DNA of 64,000 nt, from positions 29,214 to 93,213 of the forward strand of contig CAZPNX010000008.1 in assembly GCA_964588285.1 (NCBI GenBank). Reading direction: 5' to 3'. Made by a program: the position numbers and the translations under genes. The notes beneath the pieces were generated by a model. The model was given only the letters and a program-made list of their open reading frames with translations. It ran no database searches and was not told where the DNA came from. The first letter of the stretch is position 1, and each line of letters starts with the position of its first letter. This document shows positions 42,133 to 50,272 of the stretch, in pieces. The stretch comes from CAZPNX01 sp964588285. GTDB lineage: Bacteria; Edwardsbacteria; AC1; EtOH8.

Positions 42133-42315
42133 TCACATGCCGTAACGAGCCTTGCGGCTGCGGGCCTTGGCCGACTTCAGACGCTTGCGGACGCTGGGTT
42201 TTACATAATACTCGCCCCGGCGCATGTCGGCCAGCAGGCCCTCCTTGATGCACTTGCGCTTGAAAGCGCGCAGGGCCTTGTCGAACGAATCGCTGCGGTC
42301 TATGGAAACCTTCGT
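42133..42315 (-). CDS. rpsU: 30S ribosomal protein S21 (bS21) with an apparent ACG start
   Basis: A 60-residue protein: KVSIDRSDSFDKALRAFKR near the start, KCIKEGLLADMRRGEYYVKPS in the middle, and a basic tail KSAKARSRKARYGM. This is the usual bS21 pattern (a-L-R-x-F-K-R, then R-R-x-E-Y-Y-x-K-P-S). bS21 aids initiation on structured or weak ribosome-binding sites. The reading frame has no ATG, GTG or TTG at its N-terminus. An in-frame TGA lies three codons before ACG-AAG-GTT. GGAGGTGA sits six bases upstream of the ACG, the ideal spacing, so ACG (42313-42315) is the likely start unless an ATG has been misread as ACG. The gene converges on the prenyltransferase gene. Confidence 0.88.
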   Translation of the reverse strand, partial: TKVSIDRSDSFDKALRAFKRKCIKEGLLADMRRGEYYVKPSVRKRLKSAKARSRKARYGM

Positions 42316-42469
42316 AAAAAATCACCTCCATTTCTTGGAATGGGCCAAAAGCCCTCAGGGAATTAAGTATATACTATTTCTTATGCTTATGTCAAGCCAT
42401 TAAAAAGCCGTTCCATCCATCAACGCAACAATTTTCCGGACAACAGCTTAACATAACAGGGAGAATGCC

Positions 42470-43012
42470 GTGCAGACCGAAAAACCCGCCCCTGGCGACA
42501 CTGTTGCAACCATTTCCACCAACCGTGGGATGATGAAATTCAAGCTGTTCACCGATCTCATACCCGAGGGTACTAAGAACTTTATTGAGCTGGCCAAGGC
42601 CGGGAAATACCGCGGCGCGCCTTTCCACCGCATCATCAAGGATTTCATGATCCAGGGCGGCGACTTCACCCGCCGCGACGGAACCGGCGGCCATTCCTAT
42701 AAAGGTCCCGGCACCACCATAGGCGACCAGTATCACCCGGAACTAAAACATGTCCGCGGGGCTCTCTCCTACGCCAAGACAAACCAGCCCAACAGCATAG
42801 GTTCCCAGTTTTTTATCGTCCACCCCCAGAAAGGGGCGCATTTTCTCGATCATCCCCAAAACGGAGGTCCGGCCGAGGGATACACAGTGTTTGGGCAGCT
42901 GTTTCAGGGCTTCGAGGTGCTGGACGCCATTGCCGCGGTTAAGACCGGGCCCGGGGACCGGCCGCTGGAGCCGGTGAACATCGAGGAGGTAACCATTGAG
43001 GTGATGACATGA
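42470..43012 (+). CDS. Cyclophilin-type peptidyl-prolyl cis-trans isomerase
   Basis: A 180-residue cytoplasmic cyclophilin. It begins with GTG after GGGAGA. Typical segments are VATISTNRGMMKFKLFTDLIPEGTKNFIELAKAGKYRGAPFHRIIKDFMIQGGDFTRRDGTGG, with the F-H-R and Q-G-G-D active-site residues, then GALSYAKTNQPNSIGSQFFI and YTVFGQLFQGFEVLDAI. It has a 20-residue insertion (HPQKGAHFLDHPQNGGPAEG) before the last strands. It has no signal peptide. It probably assists protein folding. It is followed closely by a small membrane protein frame. Confidence 0.95.
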   Translation: MQTEKPAPGDTVATISTNRGMMKFKLFTDLIPEGTKNFIELAKAGKYRGAPFHRIIKDFMIQGGDFTRRDGTGGHSYKGPGTTIGDQYHPELKHVRGALSYAKTNQPNSIGSQFFIVHPQKGAHFLDHPQNGGPAEGYTVFGQLFQGFEVLDAIAAVKTGPGDRPLEPVNIEEVTIEVMT

Positions 43013-43028
43013 CAAGCAAGGAAAGGTC

Positions 43029-43211
43029 TTGAGACGGCTGTTATGCCGGGCCAGCGGATGGCTGGCGTTCGTCATCATCCCAGCCATAGCCATACTGGTC
43101 CAGGTACCTGAAGGCAAGCGGTTCTGGGCCGGCTTGCTGGTGACCACGGTGCTCTCCCTGACAGCCGAGCTTCTGTTTCCCTGGTGGCATCGGTTGTGGA
43201 GGGTGAAGTAG
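43029..43211 (+). CDS. Small two-helix membrane protein, hypothetical
   Basis: A possible 60-residue protein starting with TTG after AAGGAAAGG. It has two hydrophobic segments (GWLAFVIIPAIAILVQV and FWAGLLVTTVLSLTAELLF) and a basic C-terminus (WWHRLWRVK). It lies between the cyclophilin gene and an MBL-fold gene in the same direction with short gaps. The strong ribosome-binding site and membrane pattern support a real gene, but no family is recognised. Confidence 0.4.
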   Translation: MRRLLCRASGWLAFVIIPAIAILVQVPEGKRFWAGLLVTTVLSLTAELLFPWWHRLWRVK

Positions 43212-43241
43212 GGTTTTAACCGACAAACGGGAGAAGGCGGA

Positions 43242-43967
43242 ATGAAACTCGCCATTTCGACCATATTGCTGGCGGTCGTCGGCGCCCTTTCGGTTGGAAC
43301 AACCCTGGCCTTCGAACGTGATAGTTTCGAGACCGAGGGAGGGAAGATGACCATCCACTTCATCGGGCACGGCAGCCTGATGATCCATTACAACAGCCTG
43401 GTGATCCACGTGGATCCGGTGGGCCGCTACGCCGATTACGGAAAGCTCCATAAGGCCGACATCATCCTGGTCACCCACGAGCACTCCGACCACCTGGACG
43501 CCAAGGCCGTCTCACAGATCGAGAAAAAGGGTACCAGGTTATTCATCAACCAGGCGGGGCGCCAGCAATTGGGAAAGGGCCAAGCCCTTAGCAACGGAGA
43601 CTCGGCTAAGGTCAAGGGGATCAAGATCGCCGCAGTGCCGGCCTACAACACCACCCCGGGCCGCGACCAGTTCCACCCCAAGGGCCGGGGCAACGGATAT
43701 GTCCTACAGCTGGGCTGCAAGCGGGTCTACATCGCCGGAGATACCGAGGATATTCCGGAGATGTCGGATTTACAAAATATCGACATCGCCTTTCTGCCCA
43801 TAAACCAGCCCTACACCATGACCCCGCAGCAACTGGCCCGTGCCGTTAAGATGATCAGACCTAAGGTCGTTTACCCCTATCACTACGGCGATACGAACCT
43901 TTCAGGGTTGTCCGATCTTTTCAACGACATGCCTGGGGTGGAGATGCGGATTCGCAGCATGAAGTGA
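43242..43967 (+). CDS. Exported MBL-fold hydrolase (UlaG-like)
   Basis: A 241-residue protein with a signal peptide (MKLAISTILLAVVGALSVGTTLA). The body is a UlaG/YfiT-type metallo-beta-lactamase-fold domain: MTIHFIGHGSLMIHYNSLVIHVDPVGRYADYGKLHKADIILVTHEHSDHLD, with the H-x-H-x-D-H site. VYIAGDTEDIPEM supplies the bridging Asp and VVYPYHYGDTN the last His. The metal site looks complete. A periplasmic location is uncommon for this group. The stop overlaps the region before pbpC. The substrate is unknown. Confidence 0.85.
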   Translation: MKLAISTILLAVVGALSVGTTLAFERDSFETEGGKMTIHFIGHGSLMIHYNSLVIHVDPVGRYADYGKLHKADIILVTHEHSDHLDAKAVSQIEKKGTRLFINQAGRQQLGKGQALSNGDSAKVKGIKIAAVPAYNTTPGRDQFHPKGRGNGYVLQLGCKRVYIAGDTEDIPEMSDLQNIDIAFLPINQPYTMTPQQLARAVKMIRPKVVYPYHYGDTNLSGLSDLFNDMPGVEMRIRSMK

Positions 43968-43969
43968 CA

Positions 43970-46267
43970 ATGCCGATAAAAAATAAAAAGGAACGCCTGA
44001 CAGCGCTGGCCGTCTCGGCCGGGTTGTTTCTATTGCTGCTGTCGGGCCGGATGATCCCGCCTTTCGAGTTCGGGACGGTAAAGAAGAATTCCGGTTTTAT
44101 TATCCGCGACCGGCAAGGCGGGATTCTCCGGGCCGTGGGCCGGGAACAGGGGCTGTGGGCCGATGGGGATGAAATTTCCCCTCGCCTGGCGCAGGCCACG
44201 CTTTTCTCCGAGGACCGGAGGTACCTGATCCACCACGGCGTTGACCCCCTGGCCCTGGCCGGAGCCGTCCTCCGCAACGCCGCAGCCGGCCGCGCCGCCT
44301 ACGGAGGCTCTACCATAACCATGCAGACCGCCCGGCTGCTACTGGGGCCCAGGCCTCGGGACATCAAGGCGAAATTCGAAGAGATCCTAATGTCCGGTTA
44401 TCTGGAATGGCGGCTGACAAAGAAGCAGATACTCGAGCTCTACCTGAATCTGGCGCCCTACGCCAACCGGCAGATCGGCTGCCGGGCGGCCAGCCTGTGG
44501 TACTTCGGGGTCGAGCCGGGCCAACTGACGCCGGCCCAGGCCACTTGGCTGGCGGTCATCCCCAGAAACCCGAATCTCTATGATCCGAAACGGGGAGCCG
44601 AGCGGTTGGAGAGGGCCAGGCGGATTCTTATAGAAGGAATGAAACGGGCTGGGCTTCTGCAAGCCGAGGAGGCGGCGGAGGCCTACAACCCTCCGACCGT
44701 CTCCGCCCAAACCCCGCCCTTTGCCGCTCCCCACTTCTGCGACTGGGTGCTGTCAAAAAACTCCGGGGAGGGAGGGGATCTAAAAACCACAATTGACCAG
44801 AAACTTACCGGAGAACTGGAGAAGCATTTGCGGGCCTACGTTAAAAAACTTTCCCGCTACGGCATCTCCAATGCCGCGGCCGTGGTCATTCGCAACTCGG
44901 ACATGGCTTTGCTGGCCATGGTGGGCTCGGCCGATTATTTCGACAGTCGGATATCAGGCCAGGTCAACGGAGCCGTAGCCCGGCACCAGCCGGGATCGGC
45001 CCTAAAACCCTTCACCTATGGCCTGGCTCTGGAAAGGGGCTTTCCAGCCTCATACCTTCTGCCGGATATAGATTTCGATCCCAGCCCGGATGAGGAGAGA
45101 TTCATTCCGCGCAATTACGACGAGCGCTACCACGGCCCGGTCCGCCTGCGTACCGCCCTGGGGTGCTCCTACAACGTGGCCGCGGTCAGGATGCTAGAAC
45201 AGGTGGGCCAGCCGGAATTGCTAAACCGGCTGAGAAAAGCAGGGTTTCAAAGCCTGCGCCATGATCCCGACCATTACGGCCTGGGGCTGACGTTGGGAAA
45301 CGGCGAGGTCACCCTGCTGGAGATGGCCCGGGCTTATGCGGCGCTGGCAAACATGGGTCTTTACCGTGATGTCAAATATCTGACGAAAGAAGGAGACGGT
45401 AATTTAAGTTCTCCGGCACTTAGGACAAGCGGCCATGAGAGAAAGAGTCAAGACGGCCATGGCCCAGATTCGGTTAGGATATTCTCCCGGCAGGTGGCCT
45501 ATATACTGGCCCACATGCTTTCGGACCGCTCGGCCCGGCAGCCGGCCTTCGGCGAGTGCAGCCCGCTGGACCTGCCGTTCCCCTGCGCCGCCAAAACCGG
45601 AACCACCAAGGATTATCGGGACAACTGGACGGTCGGGTTCACCACGGACTACACGGTGGGTGTCTGGGTGGGCAACTTCGACGGCCGACCCATGCATGGG
45701 GTTTCGGGGGTTTCCGGGGCCGGGCCGCTGTTCCGCGACATCATGCTGGCCTTGCATCGGGAGCGGAGGCCTGAGGCTTTCGCCAGGCCGGAGGGGATCG
45801 AGGAGCGCGGCATCTGTCCGCTGTCCGGAGACCTGGCGGGCCCGGGCTGTCCCAACCTGATGAGCGAGGTTTTTCTGTCAGGGATGTCCCCGAAAGCGCA
45901 GTGCCGTTTTCACGACCGCTGGGGCAACCGGGTCTACCCGCCGGTCTTCAGGGACTGGGCATCCAAGAGCGAGGGTGACGAAAGTGCAAAGATAGGGGCA
46001 GGCAACGCCTGTTACATAGCCTTCCCCAAGGACGGGGAGGTTTTCCGCATCGACCCGGGCCTAAGAAGGGAGAGCCAGGAGATCACCTTTAAGGCGGTGG
46101 TGCCGGGCGCGGCCCGGGAAGTGGAGTGGACGCTCGACGGGAGGCGGCTTTCGGGCGAGATCGCCCCCAAGTGGAGGCTTGAGCCCGGGGAGCATGTGCT
46201 GTCGATCAAGGTCGTGATGGACGGCCGGGAGAGGAGACACAGGTTAAGGTTCACGGTGCTTATTTAA
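43970..46267 (+). CDS. pbpC: Bifunctional penicillin-binding protein 1C
   Basis: A 765-residue class A PBP. A short cytoplasmic start and one membrane helix (LTALAVSAGLFLLLLSG) anchor it. The glycosyltransferase domain has LFSEDRRYLIHHGVDPLALAGA, YGGSTITMQTARLLLG and EILELYLNLAPYANRQIGCRAAS-like stretches (ILELYLNLAPYANRQIG). The transpeptidase domain has S343-A-L-K (SxxK), the S-Y-N triad and AKTGTTKDYRDNWTVGFT (KTG). The C-terminal 90 residues form the BiPBP_C domain (VPGAAREVEWTLDGRRLSGEIAPKW). PBP1C normally sits next to a bacterial macroglobulin gene; here one lies 4 kb upstream, separated by other genes. It polymerises and crosslinks glycan. The GTG at 43964 is an alternative start. Confidence 0.93.
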   Translation: MPIKNKKERLTALAVSAGLFLLLLSGRMIPPFEFGTVKKNSGFIIRDRQGGILRAVGREQGLWADGDEISPRLAQATLFSEDRRYLIHHGVDPLALAGAVLRNAAAGRAAYGGSTITMQTARLLLGPRPRDIKAKFEEILMSGYLEWRLTKKQILELYLNLAPYANRQIGCRAASLWYFGVEPGQLTPAQATWLAVIPRNPNLYDPKRGAERLERARRILIEGMKRAGLLQAEEAAEAYNPPTVSAQTPPFAAPHFCDWVLSKNSGEGGDLKTTIDQKLTGELEKHLRAYVKKLSRYGISNAAAVVIRNSDMALLAMVGSADYFDSRISGQVNGAVARHQPGSALKPFTYGLALERGFPASYLLPDIDFDPSPDEERFIPRNYDERYHGPVRLRTALGCSYNVAAVRMLEQVGQPELLNRLRKAGFQSLRHDPDHYGLGLTLGNGEVTLLEMARAYAALANMGLYRDVKYLTKEGDGNLSSPALRTSGHERKSQDGHGPDSVRIFSRQVAYILAHMLSDRSARQPAFGECSPLDLPFPCAAKTGTTKDYRDNWTVGFTTDYTVGVWVGNFDGRPMHGVSGVSGAGPLFRDIMLALHRERRPEAFARPEGIEERGICPLSGDLAGPGCPNLMSEVFLSGMSPKAQCRFHDRWGNRVYPPVFRDWASKSEGDESAKIGAGNACYIAFPKDGEVFRIDPGLRRESQEITFKAVVPGAAREVEWTLDGRRLSGEIAPKWRLEPGEHVLSIKVVMDGRERRHRLRFTVLI

Positions 46268-46355
46268 AAATTGCATGGCGAAAGATTTGGATGTATAATA
46301 CAGGTCAACCCTGATTTTGTAGACTCCAACATTCACCGTTAACCCGGGTTTATCG

Positions 46356-47219
46356 ATGAACCTGAAATACTACCTCCGCGAGGGCCTGGCCGGGTTTCAG
46401 CGGGCCAAACTGATGAGCCTGCTGTCCATCTCCAGCATCACCGCCGCCCTCTTCCTTCTGGGAACCTTTCTGCTGGTGACCCTGAATTTCCACCTGGCCC
46501 TTAAGGGACTTAGGGAGAAGTTCGAGATCCAGGCCTTCATCAGGGAGGACGCCACGGAGGCCCAGACGGTGGTGGCCGGCAGCGTCATCCGCAGCCTGCC
46601 CGGGGTCCACGACGCCATATTTATCTCCAAGGACGAAGCCTTGAAAAGGTTTCGTGAGGAGCTGGGGGAGCGGGGAGGGTTGCTTTCGGCCATCGAGACC
46701 AACCCCCTGCCCCGCTCCTACCGGATCAGCCTGCAGCCCGATCACCGCAACCCAGAGGCCATGGCCGCCATTGCCGAGAAGATCCAGAAAATTCCGGGCA
46801 TCGAGGAGGTGGAATACGGCAAGGCTTGGCTGGGCCGGCTCTACCGGGTGGGCTACCTGCTGGTGGTCATCGACATCTCACTGCTGGTGATCGTCAGCCT
46901 GGCGGCGGTGATGGTGGTCTTCAACACCATCCAGCTGACCCTCTATGCCCGGCGCCAGGAAGTGGAGATCATGCGCTTGGTGGGGGCCACCGACGGCTTC
47001 ATCCGCCGTCCCTTCCTTCTGGAGGGCATGGCCCAAGGGCTTTTTGGCAGCCTGCTGGGCGGGATCGGCCTCTATCTTGGCTACCGGGTGCTTTCCTCCC
47101 AATTCGGGATGCTGGGGTTCTTCAGCCGCCAGCAGATGGCCGGGCTGATTCTGTTCGGGGTGACCTTGGGGGGCTTTGGCAGCTGGGTGGCGGTCAGAAG
47201 ATTTTTGGGCCCGAGCTAA
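46356..47219 (+). CDS. ftsX: Cell division protein FtsX
   Basis: A 287-residue membrane protein with the FtsX plan: a first helix after MNLKYYLREGLAGFQRAKLMSLLSISSITAALFLLG, an extracytoplasmic domain (FEIQAFIREDATEAQTVVAGSVIRSLPGVHDAIFISKDEALKRFREELGE), then three helices with ARRQEVEIMRLVGATDGFIRRPFLLEGMAQGLFGSLLGG, the hallmark E-I-M-x-L-V-G-A-T-x-x-F-I-x-x-P-F-x-x-E-G. FtsX works with the ATPase FtsE to switch on septal peptidoglycan hydrolases. The usual ftsE gene is not upstream; pbpC is, and a tRNA gene follows. FtsE must be encoded elsewhere. A plausible Shine-Dalgarno sequence is not obvious. Confidence 0.93.
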   Translation: MNLKYYLREGLAGFQRAKLMSLLSISSITAALFLLGTFLLVTLNFHLALKGLREKFEIQAFIREDATEAQTVVAGSVIRSLPGVHDAIFISKDEALKRFREELGERGGLLSAIETNPLPRSYRISLQPDHRNPEAMAAIAEKIQKIPGIEEVEYGKAWLGRLYRVGYLLVVIDISLLVIVSLAAVMVVFNTIQLTLYARRQEVEIMRLVGATDGFIRRPFLLEGMAQGLFGSLLGGIGLYLGYRVLSSQFGMLGFFSRQQMAGLILFGVTLGGFGSWVAVRRFLGPS

Positions 47220-47244
47220 GCTCATTTGGACGGCAAGTTATCGC

Positions 47245-47272
47245 TTGACAGAATAGCCTTCTTTTTGATAAA
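47245..47272 (+). promoter_or_regulatory. Promoter of tRNA-Ala
   Basis: TTGACA (47245-47250), 16-base spacer, GATAAA (47267-47272). The predicted start is about 15 bases before the mature tRNA 5' end at 47294. Confidence 0.65.
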
Positions 47273-47293
47273 CTATTTGTCTGTTAAGGACAT

Positions 47294-47371
47294 GGGCCTG
47301 TAGCGCAGTTTTGGTAGCGCACCTGACTGGCAGTCAGGGGGTCAGGGGTTCGAATCCCCTCAGGTCCACCA
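47294..47371 (+). tRNA. tRNA-Ala (anticodon GGC)
   Basis: All arms fold: acceptor GGGCCTG/CAGGTCC, D stem GCGC/GCGC, anticodon stem CCTGA/TCAGG with loop CTGGCAG, and T stem AGGGG/CCCCT with loop TTCGAAT. CCA is encoded. The loop places T at position 33 and the anticodon GGC at 34-36. Position 3 is G and pairs with T at position 70, which is the alanine identity element, and base 73 is A. A promoter lies just upstream. Confidence 0.95.
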
Positions 47372-47517
47372 GTATTTAGTGTTTGGCATCAGGGGTTCTC
47401 CGCCTGCAATTTTTGGCTGCCTGCTTGACAGCAGTCCGCCCAAGGAGGGCAGCCAAAGCGGGCATCCGGATGGCGTCGGATCCGCCGTAGGCCAAGAATC
47501 CCCTAAGGTCCACCAGT
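47352..47517. repeat. Duplicated 3' end of the tRNA-Ala gene (att-like direct repeat)
   Basis: The last 22 bases spanning the T arm, acceptor and CCA (47352-47373) recur at 47496-47517 with one mismatch, in the same orientation. The 122 bases between them are non-coding and hold a GGCTGCC...GGCAGCC inverted repeat. This layout is what remains after integration or excision of an element at a tRNA 3' end. Confidence 0.6.
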
Positions 47518-47615
47518 TAAACCAGCGGGGAGACAACTAAGACATCCAAGTGCTCTCTCGCTAAAATACGCTTGTAGCATGATAGGCTTTAAAACCAAAG
47601 CAAGCGTAAACGGCC

Positions 47616-47644
47616 TGGGAGCACAAGTGATGCTTGTGCTCCCA
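47616..47644. promoter_or_regulatory. 12-bp perfect hairpin just upstream of a ribosome-binding site
   Basis: TGGGAGCACAAG pairs with CTTGTGCTCCCA across a 5-base loop. It ends 8 bases before the AGGAGG of the gene at 47662. It may be a terminator for the tRNA transcript or a leader hairpin. Confidence 0.5.
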
Positions 47645-47661
47645 TCTGTTTAGGAGGCAAC

Positions 47662-48111
47662 ATGCCGCCAATTGTCAAGGTTCTGATCGTGGTGCTGGCG
47701 ATCCTGCTGCTCTACAGCGCCTTCATAACAGCCTTACCGCACATCCGCTTTTCCCGGGTCAAGGGCAAGATGGAGGAGGCGGTTAACGCCGCCATGGCCG
47801 ATCCCGACGAGGCCCTGGCCAGAGGCCTGGCCGAAGTCTGCCTGGAGCAGAAAGTGCCTATTGTCGGGGATTTCTTCTACAAGGTGCACGATGACAAGGG
47901 GGAGCTTTTCTATTATCAACCTGAGAACGACGAGGAGAAAAAACAATATCTGGACGGGGCCTTCGCCTACTTTCTGGAGCATATCAAGCGGATTCCGGGC
48001 CAGGAGATCAGCATCTCCATAGAGTATCAAACCGAAACCTACTTCCCCTTCGGCATCTACACCCTGAAGCAGAACTTCAGCCACACTGAAAAGTCTTCCC
48101 TTTCACGGTGA
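47662..48111 (+). CDS. Hypothetical membrane-anchored protein
   Basis: A 149-residue protein with an N-terminal membrane helix (VKVLIVVLAILLLYSAFITALP) and a soluble domain of about 120 residues. The soluble part contains MEEAVNAAMADPDEALARGLAEVCLEQKVPI and a beta-rich second half (ISISIEYQTETYFPFGIYTLKQNF). It has no lipobox and no motif that I recognise. AGGAGG precedes the ATG. It is followed directly by an HNH nuclease gene, with the latter's Shine-Dalgarno sequence overlapping its end. Confidence 0.7.
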   Translation: MPPIVKVLIVVLAILLLYSAFITALPHIRFSRVKGKMEEAVNAAMADPDEALARGLAEVCLEQKVPIVGDFFYKVHDDKGELFYYQPENDEEKKQYLDGAFAYFLEHIKRIPGQEISISIEYQTETYFPFGIYTLKQNFSHTEKSSLSR

Positions 48112-48125
48112 ACGGAGGTTTTTAC

Positions 48126-48632
48126 ATGGACCAGCGGGTGCTGGTGCTCAACCAGAACTATGAACCTCTGATGATCTGCCACGCCCGCCGGGCCCTGGTG
48201 ATGCTGCTGCTGGGCCGGGCCGAGGTGGTGGAGGACGGGGATAGCTGGATCAGGTCGGTGCGCCGCCAGTTCCGCCTTCCCAGCGTGGTGAGGCTGGACA
48301 GCTTTGTCCGCAAGCCAAGGCCCGAGGTCAAGCTGACCAAGCACAATGTGCTGAGGCGCGACCGCCATACCTGCCAATATTGCGGCAGCTCCAAGGGGGC
48401 GATGACGGTGGATCACGTGGTGCCAAAATCGCAGGGCGGAGAGGATACCTGGGAGAACCTGGTCTGCGCCTGCACCGCCTGCAACAACCGCAAATCCAAC
48501 CGCAGCCTGGGGCAGAGCGGCATGTCCCTCATCCGCAAACCGCGCCAGCCCAGCTTCATCTCGTTCATCCAGTATTCGGTGGGCAATCCCGATCAAAGGT
48601 GGCGGCCCTACCTCTTTATGGGAAAGCAGTGA
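48126..48632 (+). CDS. HNH endonuclease family protein
   Basis: A 168-residue protein. The N-terminal part (RVLVLNQNYEPLMICHARRALVMLLLGRAEVVED) is the common start of a family of free-standing HNH proteins. The HNH motif is complete: HTCQYCGSSKGAMTVDHVVPKSQGGEDTWENLVCACTACNNRKSNR, with the zinc cysteines (C-x2-C and C-x2-C) and catalytic His in DHV. GGAGG lies 8 bases before the ATG at 48126, which fixes the start. These proteins are widespread single genes with unclear roles; a DNA nicking or repair role is possible. Confidence 0.9.
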   Translation: MDQRVLVLNQNYEPLMICHARRALVMLLLGRAEVVEDGDSWIRSVRRQFRLPSVVRLDSFVRKPRPEVKLTKHNVLRRDRHTCQYCGSSKGAMTVDHVVPKSQGGEDTWENLVCACTACNNRKSNRSLGQSGMSLIRKPRQPSFISFIQYSVGNPDQRWRPYLFMGKQ

Positions 48633-48650
48633 CCAAGTCCTAAAAGGGAT

Positions 48651-50231
48651 ATGACCGTAAAAAAATATTTACTCCTGCTGGCCCTATCTCTGCTTCTGAC
48701 GGCGGCTCAGACTGTCCCCACCGCCGAGGCGGCCGCGGCTAAAAAAACCAGAAAGTCAAAAAAGCGGACCAGCCGGGTATTCTATCTGCCCAAGCCCACC
48801 GGTGATGTCCAGGAAGATCTGGATAAGCTGTTCTCCCAAAAGCTGGGTCGGATGGGACGTTGGGGGATGGCGGTGGTCTCCCTGGAGGATGGGGAGCTGA
48901 TCTATCAGCACAACTCGGAGCAAAAGTTCATACCGGCCTCCAATGCCAAGCTCTTCACCACCGCCGCTGCCCTGGAGAAGCTGGGGCCGGATTACACCTA
49001 TCAGACAGACCTCTATGCCTGCGGCGGGATGGACACCAACGGGGTGCTGCACGGAGATCTGGTGGTGCGGGGTTCGGGAGACCCCACCATCAACCGCTGG
49101 GAGACCCTGCTGGCTTGGGCCGACAGTTTGGAGGCCTGCGGCCTAACGGCCATAGAAGGCGACTTGGTGGGCGACGACGGCAACTTTGTGCCGGAGAAGA
49201 TCGTCTCCATGGTGCCGCGATCCTCCAACCGTCTGGTAAAACGCAAGAAACGCATGGCCTGGAACATCTCCGGCTTGGCCTTTCGCGACAACCTGGTGGC
49301 GGTGGATGTTTCCGGAGGCGAGTTGGGCAAACCGCTTCGGATATCAACCGATCCTCCGATGGAGATTCGCATACGCAACCTCAGCCGGACCATCAAGGGC
49401 AGCTCCTCCACTGTCACCCGAAAAGTCAAGAAGAAGGACGGCACCTACGCTACCCGAAGCCGCAAGGTCTACAACGTGGGCCGGCCCTATGTCAGCTTCG
49501 ACGGAAAAGTGCTCAAGGTCAGCGGCACCCTGGCCCGGGGCTCACACAAGAGATTCCTGTTCACCGCCAAGCAGCCGGACGATCACTTTGCCCGGGTGAT
49601 GGCTGCGGCCCTCAAAGCCAGGGGCATCGAGCTCAGGGGAGAACCCCGGGGCAGCAGCGCCACCGGGGCCCAGGCCGCCGATTCGGCCTGGCTGATGCAC
49701 TCCCACAGCTCCCAGCCTCTTTCCGAGATCATCAAGGTGATCAACAAGAACAGCCACAACCTTTACGCCGAAACCCTGCTTAAAACCCTGGGCTCTGAGG
49801 GGGGCGGCCAGGGCTCGGTGCAGCAAGGGGCCGAGGTGGAAAGGGACATAGTTTTAGAGATGGGCCTGGGCCAAGTCGAGCTTTTCGACGGCTGCGGCCT
49901 GTCGCGTCGCAACGAGGTTTCGCCCCTGCAGGTGGTAACCCTGCTCCGCTTCATGCATCAGCAGCCCTACTGGGCGGCCTTCTACAATTCCCTGGCCATA
50001 GGCGGGGTTGACGGCACCTTGGGTGGCAGGCTCTCCCATCCCGACCTGCACGGCCGGGTCTACGCCAAGACCGGCTCCATAGGGGGGGTCTCAGCCCTAT
50101 CCGGCTACATCACCGCCAAGAGCGGCCGGATGTTCGCTTTCTCCATCATGGTCAACAACACCAACCGGGCCAAGGCGGCCCGCCGGGTGGAAGACTATAT
50201 CTGCCGCCTGCTGGTGGAATACCTAGGATAG
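48651..50231 (+). CDS. dacB: D-alanyl-D-alanine carboxypeptidase/endopeptidase, PBP4 (DacB) type
   Basis: A 526-residue exported class C PBP. A signal peptide and a Lys-rich linker (AAKKTRKSKKRTSR) come first. The catalytic S-x-x-K is S97-N-A-K100 in FIPASNAKLFTTAAALEKLG. Then come LVVRGSGDPTINRW, S-x-N in NKNSHNLYAETLL, and KTG in YAKTGSIGGVSALSGY. The insertion domains II and III (about residues 160-350) are present, giving a length near that of E. coli PBP4 (477) plus the linker. It trims pentapeptides and cuts 4-3 crosslinks in the periplasm. It lies 18 bases after the HNH gene. Confidence 0.92.
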   Translation: MTVKKYLLLLALSLLLTAAQTVPTAEAAAAKKTRKSKKRTSRVFYLPKPTGDVQEDLDKLFSQKLGRMGRWGMAVVSLEDGELIYQHNSEQKFIPASNAKLFTTAAALEKLGPDYTYQTDLYACGGMDTNGVLHGDLVVRGSGDPTINRWETLLAWADSLEACGLTAIEGDLVGDDGNFVPEKIVSMVPRSSNRLVKRKKRMAWNISGLAFRDNLVAVDVSGGELGKPLRISTDPPMEIRIRNLSRTIKGSSSTVTRKVKKKDGTYATRSRKVYNVGRPYVSFDGKVLKVSGTLARGSHKRFLFTAKQPDDHFARVMAAALKARGIELRGEPRGSSATGAQAADSAWLMHSHSSQPLSEIIKVINKNSHNLYAETLLKTLGSEGGGQGSVQQGAEVERDIVLEMGLGQVELFDGCGLSRRNEVSPLQVVTLLRFMHQQPYWAAFYNSLAIGGVDGTLGGRLSHPDLHGRVYAKTGSIGGVSALSGYITAKSGRMFAFSIMVNNTNRAKAARRVEDYICRLLVEYLG

Positions 50232-50272
50232 AAATAACATACAGCATCTAACTCCAACAAGGAGAACCAACC

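Noticed and set aside
47374..47520. Possible second tRNA after tRNA-Ala, ending in the same CCA sequence
   Set aside because: Only the 3' half-arm and CCA are repeated; no acceptor, D or anticodon arm can be folded.
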